Origin: Gammaproteobacteria bacterium
Lineage (GTDB): Bacteria; Pseudomonadota; Gammaproteobacteria; HK1
Assembly (NCBI GenBank): GCA_022822245.1
Contig: JAJECB010000033.1
Span: 1-16,010 of the forward strand
Length of the DNA: 16,010 nt
Direction of reading: 5' to 3'
Part shown: piece by piece, positions 12,987-16,010 of the stretch
Position numbering within the stretch: position 1 is the stretch's first letter
Layout of the letters: the number at the start of each line of letters is the position of its first letter
The notes under the pieces: model-generated
Seen by the model: the letters and a program-made list of their open reading frames with translations, nothing else
Told to the model about the DNA's origin: nothing
Databases searched by the model: none
Position numbers and translations under genes: made by a program

Positions 12987-15368
12987 TCAGGGGCGGGGTT
13001 CGAGGGCGGCGGCGCAGTCGCGGAGGCAGGCGTCGCTCGCTCGCTTGAGCTGCTCGCCGAGGGTGAGGTCCCGGCCGTTGCCGCGGGCGGTGCGCTGGAC
13101 GGAGCTGCCGTTGGCGCGGAGCTGGCCGGTCACCTCCACCTCGTCGTCGCCCAGGTGGTAGCCGACGATCTCGAAGCTCCAGGCGTCGCCGTAGCGGGCG
13201 CTCAGGGAGCGGGCGGTGCCGTTGCCGGCCGCCGCGCCGCCGTTCGGGCGGGCCGCGCCGTTCCCCGTGCTTGCCGTCGTCGCCGCCGTCCGCGGGGTTG
13301 CGACGATGGGCGGCGGCGGGAGCGGCATATCCGGCGTTGCGGAGGGCGCCGCCCTCCCGCCATCACGCGGAGAGGAAGCGGAAGCGGCGGCGGCGCGGGC
13401 CCTCCGGCCGATGTCGGCGGAGGAATGGGCGGCCGCGCCGGGGCGCCCGTCGTGGCCGGCGGGAGCGGTCGCCGGAATGCGGGCGCGATCCTCGGCACTC
13501 CGCGCCGGAACGCGGGTGTGGCTCTCGGCGCTCCGTGCCGCCTCCGCACCGTCCACGGCGACCGGCCCTAGCTCCTTCCCCGCCACCCCGGCGCGCTCCT
13601 CCGGGGGCCGCGCCCGTAGCTCGCGGCGCGCGGCCTCGGTGGCGGCCTCGTCGACCACCTCCGCCTCGAGGTCCACCACCACCCCGAAGGTCGAGCGCGC
13701 CGCCTCGGCCGTATAGAACCCGTCGAGCACGTCCTCCAGCACCTTCTCCGCCGCCCGGTCGAGTGGGTCGCCGTACCCGCCCCCGCTCGGGCCGTAGAAG
13801 GCCATCACGTCGCCCGGCTCGACCCGAAGCCCCGAGAACTTCGCGGGCATGTCCCGCCCGTCCTCCGGCCGCGCGTCGTTGTAGATCTCGAGCCGCCCGC
13901 CCGCGCCGTCCCAGCCCCCGAAGACGCCCCACGGAACGTCCTCGTGCCGGTCCGCCTCGTGGGTGATGAACCCGTCGCCCAGCATCCGCTGCTTCTTGAC
14001 CACCCCGAGTCCGCCCCGGAAGCGACCGGGGGCGGGCATGATGTCGGTCCGAAGCTCGTAGCGATCGCACACCATCGGGAGGTGCATCGCCAGGTCCTCG
14101 AGCGGGTTGTTGCGGGTGTTCGCCATCAGGCTGTCGATGCTGTCCGGGCCGTCCGACGCGGGCCGACCCCCGTACGAGCCCTCGTTCACCTCAAGGAACA
14201 CCCAGTAGTCGCCCGTCGGCCGCACCCCCGAGTAGGCCGCGAACGAGAGGGTCGCGGAGCTTCCCGCGATGATCTCGTCCGGCAGCACCGGGCTGAGGGC
14301 CTTGTAGATCAAGTCGATGACCCGGTTGATCTGGGAGAAGCGGGCCTCCGCGGCGGCCAGGAAGCGCGGGTTGAAGATGGAGCCCTCGGGGGCGATGACG
14401 TCGATCGGCCGGAACGACCCCTGGTTCGACGGCACCTTGATCTCGGAGGTCTCCGCGTCGAGGAGGAGGGAGCGGATCGCGCAGAAGCACGCCACCTTGG
14501 TCGACCCCTCGAAGGGCACGTTGAACCCCGTCTCCACCTGGTCGGCCGAGCCGGTCAGGTCCACCTCGATGCCGTCGCCCTTGATCCGCACGCACACCTT
14601 GATGGGGAGGCGGACGTCGCGGTTTCGCCCGTCGTCGTCGAGGAACCCCTCCGCCCGGTACTCGCCGTCCGGGATGGCCGCGATCCGCTGGCGAAGGACC
14701 CGTTCCGTATAGTCCATGAGCTGGCGGGTCGCCGCGATCACGTCGTCGTAGCCGAAGCGGTCCATGAGCTCGATGAAGCGCCGCACCCCGAGGCGGGCGG
14801 ACGCGATCTGGGCGTCGAGGTCGTCGAGGAGCTGGCGCGACGCCCGCGAGTTGTCGCGGATGTAGTTCCACATCGTCTCGTTGCGCCGCCCCGCCTCGTA
14901 GAGCTTGGTCCCCGCGAAGAGCATCCCCTCCGCGTACACGTCCGGGATGTCGATGATGAGCCCCGGGGTCGCGGCCCCGATGTCGAGGTGGTGGGCGGTG
15001 TTCGCCGAGTAGCCGACGAGCCTGTCGCGGTAGAAGATGGGGATGACGACCGCGATGTCGGGGGAGTGGCTCGACCCGTAGTAGGGGTGGTTGTGGATGA
15101 CGACGTCCCCGTCCGCCCAGTTCCCCTTCACCACCTTCTCGATGCCTTCGAGGTAGCCGGGGAGCGAGCCGATGTGGAGCGGGGTCGATTCCGATTCGCA
15201 GAGGGTGTTGTACTCGGTGTCGAAGAGCCCGGCGCCGAGGTCCTGCGACTCGCGGATGATCGACGAGAACGACATCCGGTACAGGACGTGCCCCATCTCC
15301 TCGGCGATGGTGTCGAGCGCGCCGCTGATGACCTGGAGGGTGATCGGGTCGAGTTCGCGGTCGGCCAT
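12987..15368 (-). CDS. hyuB: Hydantoinase/oxoprolinase B subunit with a long linker and extra C-terminal domain
   Basis: A 793-residue protein, counted from the ATG at 15368-15366, which has AAGGAG about 7 nt upstream. Residues 1 to about 585 are a complete HyuB/N-methylhydantoinase B core: DPITLQVISGALDTIAEEMG, HNHPYYGSSHSPD (92-104), AHHLDIG (125-131), and the terminal YGPSGGGYGDPLDR. HyuB normally ends there, near 570-590 residues. With the A subunit it makes an ATP-dependent amidohydrolase or carboxylase acting on hydantoins, 5-oxoproline or related compounds. Here about 135 residues of Ala/Arg/Pro/Gly-rich linker (586-720) follow, then a compact block at 721-793 with YGDAWSFEI, DDEVEVTGQL and LGEQLKRASDACLRDCA, which resembles the core of Rad52-like proteins by eye. 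The linker has no recognisable domain. The gene follows hyuA on the minus strand. The core call is firm; the tail is inference. Confidence 0.9.
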   Translation of the reverse strand: MADRELDPITLQVISGALDTIAEEMGHVLYRMSFSSIIRESQDLGAGLFDTEYNTLCESESTPLHIGSLPGYLEGIEKVVKGNWADGDVVIHNHPYYGSSHSPDIAVVIPIFYRDRLVGYSANTAHHLDIGAATPGLIIDIPDVYAEGMLFAGTKLYEAGRRNETMWNYIRDNSRASRQLLDDLDAQIASARLGVRRFIELMDRFGYDDVIAATRQLMDYTERVLRQRIAAIPDGEYRAEGFLDDDGRNRDVRLPIKVCVRIKGDGIEVDLTGSADQVETGFNVPFEGSTKVACFCAIRSLLLDAETSEIKVPSNQGSFRPIDVIAPEGSIFNPRFLAAAEARFSQINRVIDLIYKALSPVLPDEIIAGSSATLSFAAYSGVRPTGDYWVFLEVNEGSYGGRPASDGPDSIDSLMANTRNNPLEDLAMHLPMVCDRYELRTDIMPAPGRFRGGLGVVKKQRMLGDGFITHEADRHEDVPWGVFGGWDGAGGRLEIYNDARPEDGRDMPAKFSGLRVEPGDVMAFYGPSGGGYGDPLDRAAEKVLEDVLDGFYTAEAARSTFGVVVDLEAEVVDEAATEAARRELRARPPEERAGVAGKELGPVAVDGAEAARSAESHTRVPARSAEDRARIPATAPAGHDGRPGAAAHSSADIGRRARAAAASASSPRDGGRAAPSATPDMPLPPPPIVATPRTAATTASTGNGAARPNGGAAAGNGTARSLSARYGDAWSFEIVGYHLGDDEVEVTGQLRANGSSVQRTARGNGRDLTLGEQLKRASDACLRDCAAALEPRP

Positions 15369-15389
15369 GATTCGCTCCTTTTCGCTCCG

Positions 15390-15500
15390 TGGGCGCCTGC
15401 TCGGGCTCGCCGGTCGGTCCGCTGGTCGGCTGGCCGGGCTGGCTGTCTGGGTGGCCAGTCGGCTGGCGGGCCCGGTCGGCTGGCTCGCCGACTGGCCCTC
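15390..15500. repeat. Degenerate GGCTGGC-type repeat between hyuA and hyuB
   Basis: On the plus strand, variants of GGTCGGCTGGC, GGGCTGGCTG and CAGTCGGCTGGC follow one another with little else across about 110 bp, and the minus strand reads as CCAGCCGAC-like units. It occupies most of the 155-bp gap between the A and B genes. No gene starts inside it. The frame of HyuB stays open through it on the minus strand, but there is no start codon with a ribosome site upstream. Confidence 0.6.
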
Positions 15501-15523
15501 CGGCCGGGGCCGCCCCCGTCCCG

Positions 15524-16010
15524 TCAGGTCCGGCGCACGTGCAGGCTGCCGTACTCGCTCACCTCCGCCGCGTACGCCGGGGGAACGAGCACCGTCGAGT
15601 TGTGCTGGATGAGGACCGCCGGCCCCGCCACCCGGTGCCCGGCCTTGAGCCGGCCCCGGTCGTAGCGGGGGGTGTCGGCGGTCGTGCCGTCGTCGAACGT
15701 GGTCCGGCGCGAGTAAAGGAGCGCCGACTCGTAGGACGCGCCGTTCGCCCGCTCCAGGGGCCGCAGGCGGAGCGGCTCGATCTTGTCCGTCCCGATGACC
15801 CGCACCGTGATGAGCTCCACCTCCGTGTCGTCGAAGGCGTAGCCGTAGTCGAGGCGGTGCTGGGCGTAGAAGCTCTCGACGATGCGCCCGACGTCGCCGA
15901 CCCCGAGCCGGCCCTCCGGGATCTCGGCGCGCAGCTCGAACCCCTGCCCGTGGTAGCGGCACTCCGCGACCCGCTGGAAGCTCTGGCGCTCGGGCGGCAC
16001 CCCGTCGTTC
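15524..16010 (-). CDS. hyuA: Hydantoinase/oxoprolinase A subunit, C-terminal part (cut by window edge)
   Basis: An open frame from the window edge to a TGA at 15526-15524 encodes 161 residues of the C-terminal domain of HyuA. Markers are FELRAEIPEG, FYAQHRLDYGYAFDDTEVEL, the ELITVRVIGTDK strand and GPAVLIQHNSTVLVPP, the last being the usual GPAIIxExxTTVVPP signature near the end of the family. HyuA provides the ATP-binding and metal-assisted half of the enzyme. It is upstream of hyuB on the same strand, as usual, with 155 bp between stop and start instead of the common overlap. The start and the N-terminal ATPase region lie outside the window. Confidence 0.9.
   Translation of the reverse strand, partial: NDGVPPERQSFQRVAECRYHGQGFELRAEIPEGRLGVGDVGRIVESFYAQHRLDYGYAFDDTEVELITVRVIGTDKIEPLRLRPLERANGASYESALLYSRRTTFDDGTTADTPRYDRGRLKAGHRVAGPAVLIQHNSTVLVPPAYAAEVSEYGSLHVRRT

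Noticed and set aside
15369..15962. An N-terminal extension of HyuB through the repeat into hyuA
   Set aside because: The extension is an out-of-frame reading of hyuA and of the repeat. The ATG at 15368 has a good AAGGAG and matches the family N-terminus.
1..16010. CRISPR arrays, tRNA or rRNA genes, integrases and transposases
   Set aside because: No regularly spaced identical repeats, cloverleaf sequences, rRNA segments or recombinase motifs were seen on either strand.

Overview
The window is GC-rich throughout, with strong G/C bias at third codon positions, tightly packed genes on both strands and clear Shine-Dalgarno sites. It looks like the chromosome of a high-GC bacterium. The gene content (D-amino-acid/opine oxidase-type operon, molybdenum formate dehydrogenase alpha, hydantoinase A/B, D-2-hydroxyacid dehydrogenase, REP-like palindromes) fits a proteobacterium with a heterotrophic, amino-acid-degrading lifestyle. 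I cannot name a genus from the sequence.

Layout. (1) Positions 1-2978, plus strand: a catabolic operon with the tail of an upstream subunit (probably an opine/hydroxyproline oxidase alpha subunit), a DadA/HcnC-type FAD oxidoreductase, a DapA-family lyase/deaminase and a short-chain dehydrogenase. It resembles the arrangement used to oxidise D-hydroxyproline-like or opine-like substrates. (2) Positions 2979-4970: an accessory patch. It has a GC hairpin, two REP-like palindromes in inverted orientation, a 20-bp-period direct repeat, an internally deleted remnant of an AAA-ATPase/PD-(D/E)XK family gene, and a two-gene cassette (73-residue protein plus PIN-domain protein, GTGA overlap) that reads as a toxin-antitoxin pair. 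It ends in about 300 bp with no recognisable gene. (3) Positions 4971-6865: a shikimate/quinate dehydrogenase homologue (minus), divergent from an EamA/DMT transporter (plus). (4) Positions 6961-9747: a 928-residue molybdenum formate dehydrogenase alpha subunit without adjacent NADH-linked partner subunits. (5) Positions 9748-12977: a class I methyltransferase (minus), a D-2-hydroxyacid dehydrogenase (plus), a cupin protein (minus) and a small membrane-anchored protein (plus). (6) Positions 12987-16010, minus: hydantoinase/oxoprolinase B and the 3' end of subunit A, separated by a degenerate GGCTGGC-type repeat.

The genes do not form one pathway. Common themes are oxidation of small amino-acid or hydroxy-acid substrates (the first operon, HyuAB, the hydroxyacid dehydrogenase, formate oxidation) and one small accessory insertion zone. 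The most unusual item is the HyuB protein. After a normal catalytic core it carries a low-complexity Ala/Arg/Pro/Gly linker of about 135 residues and then a compact domain of about 70 residues that resembles, by eye, the core of Rad52-type single-strand annealing proteins. This is a pattern-based inference, not a database result.
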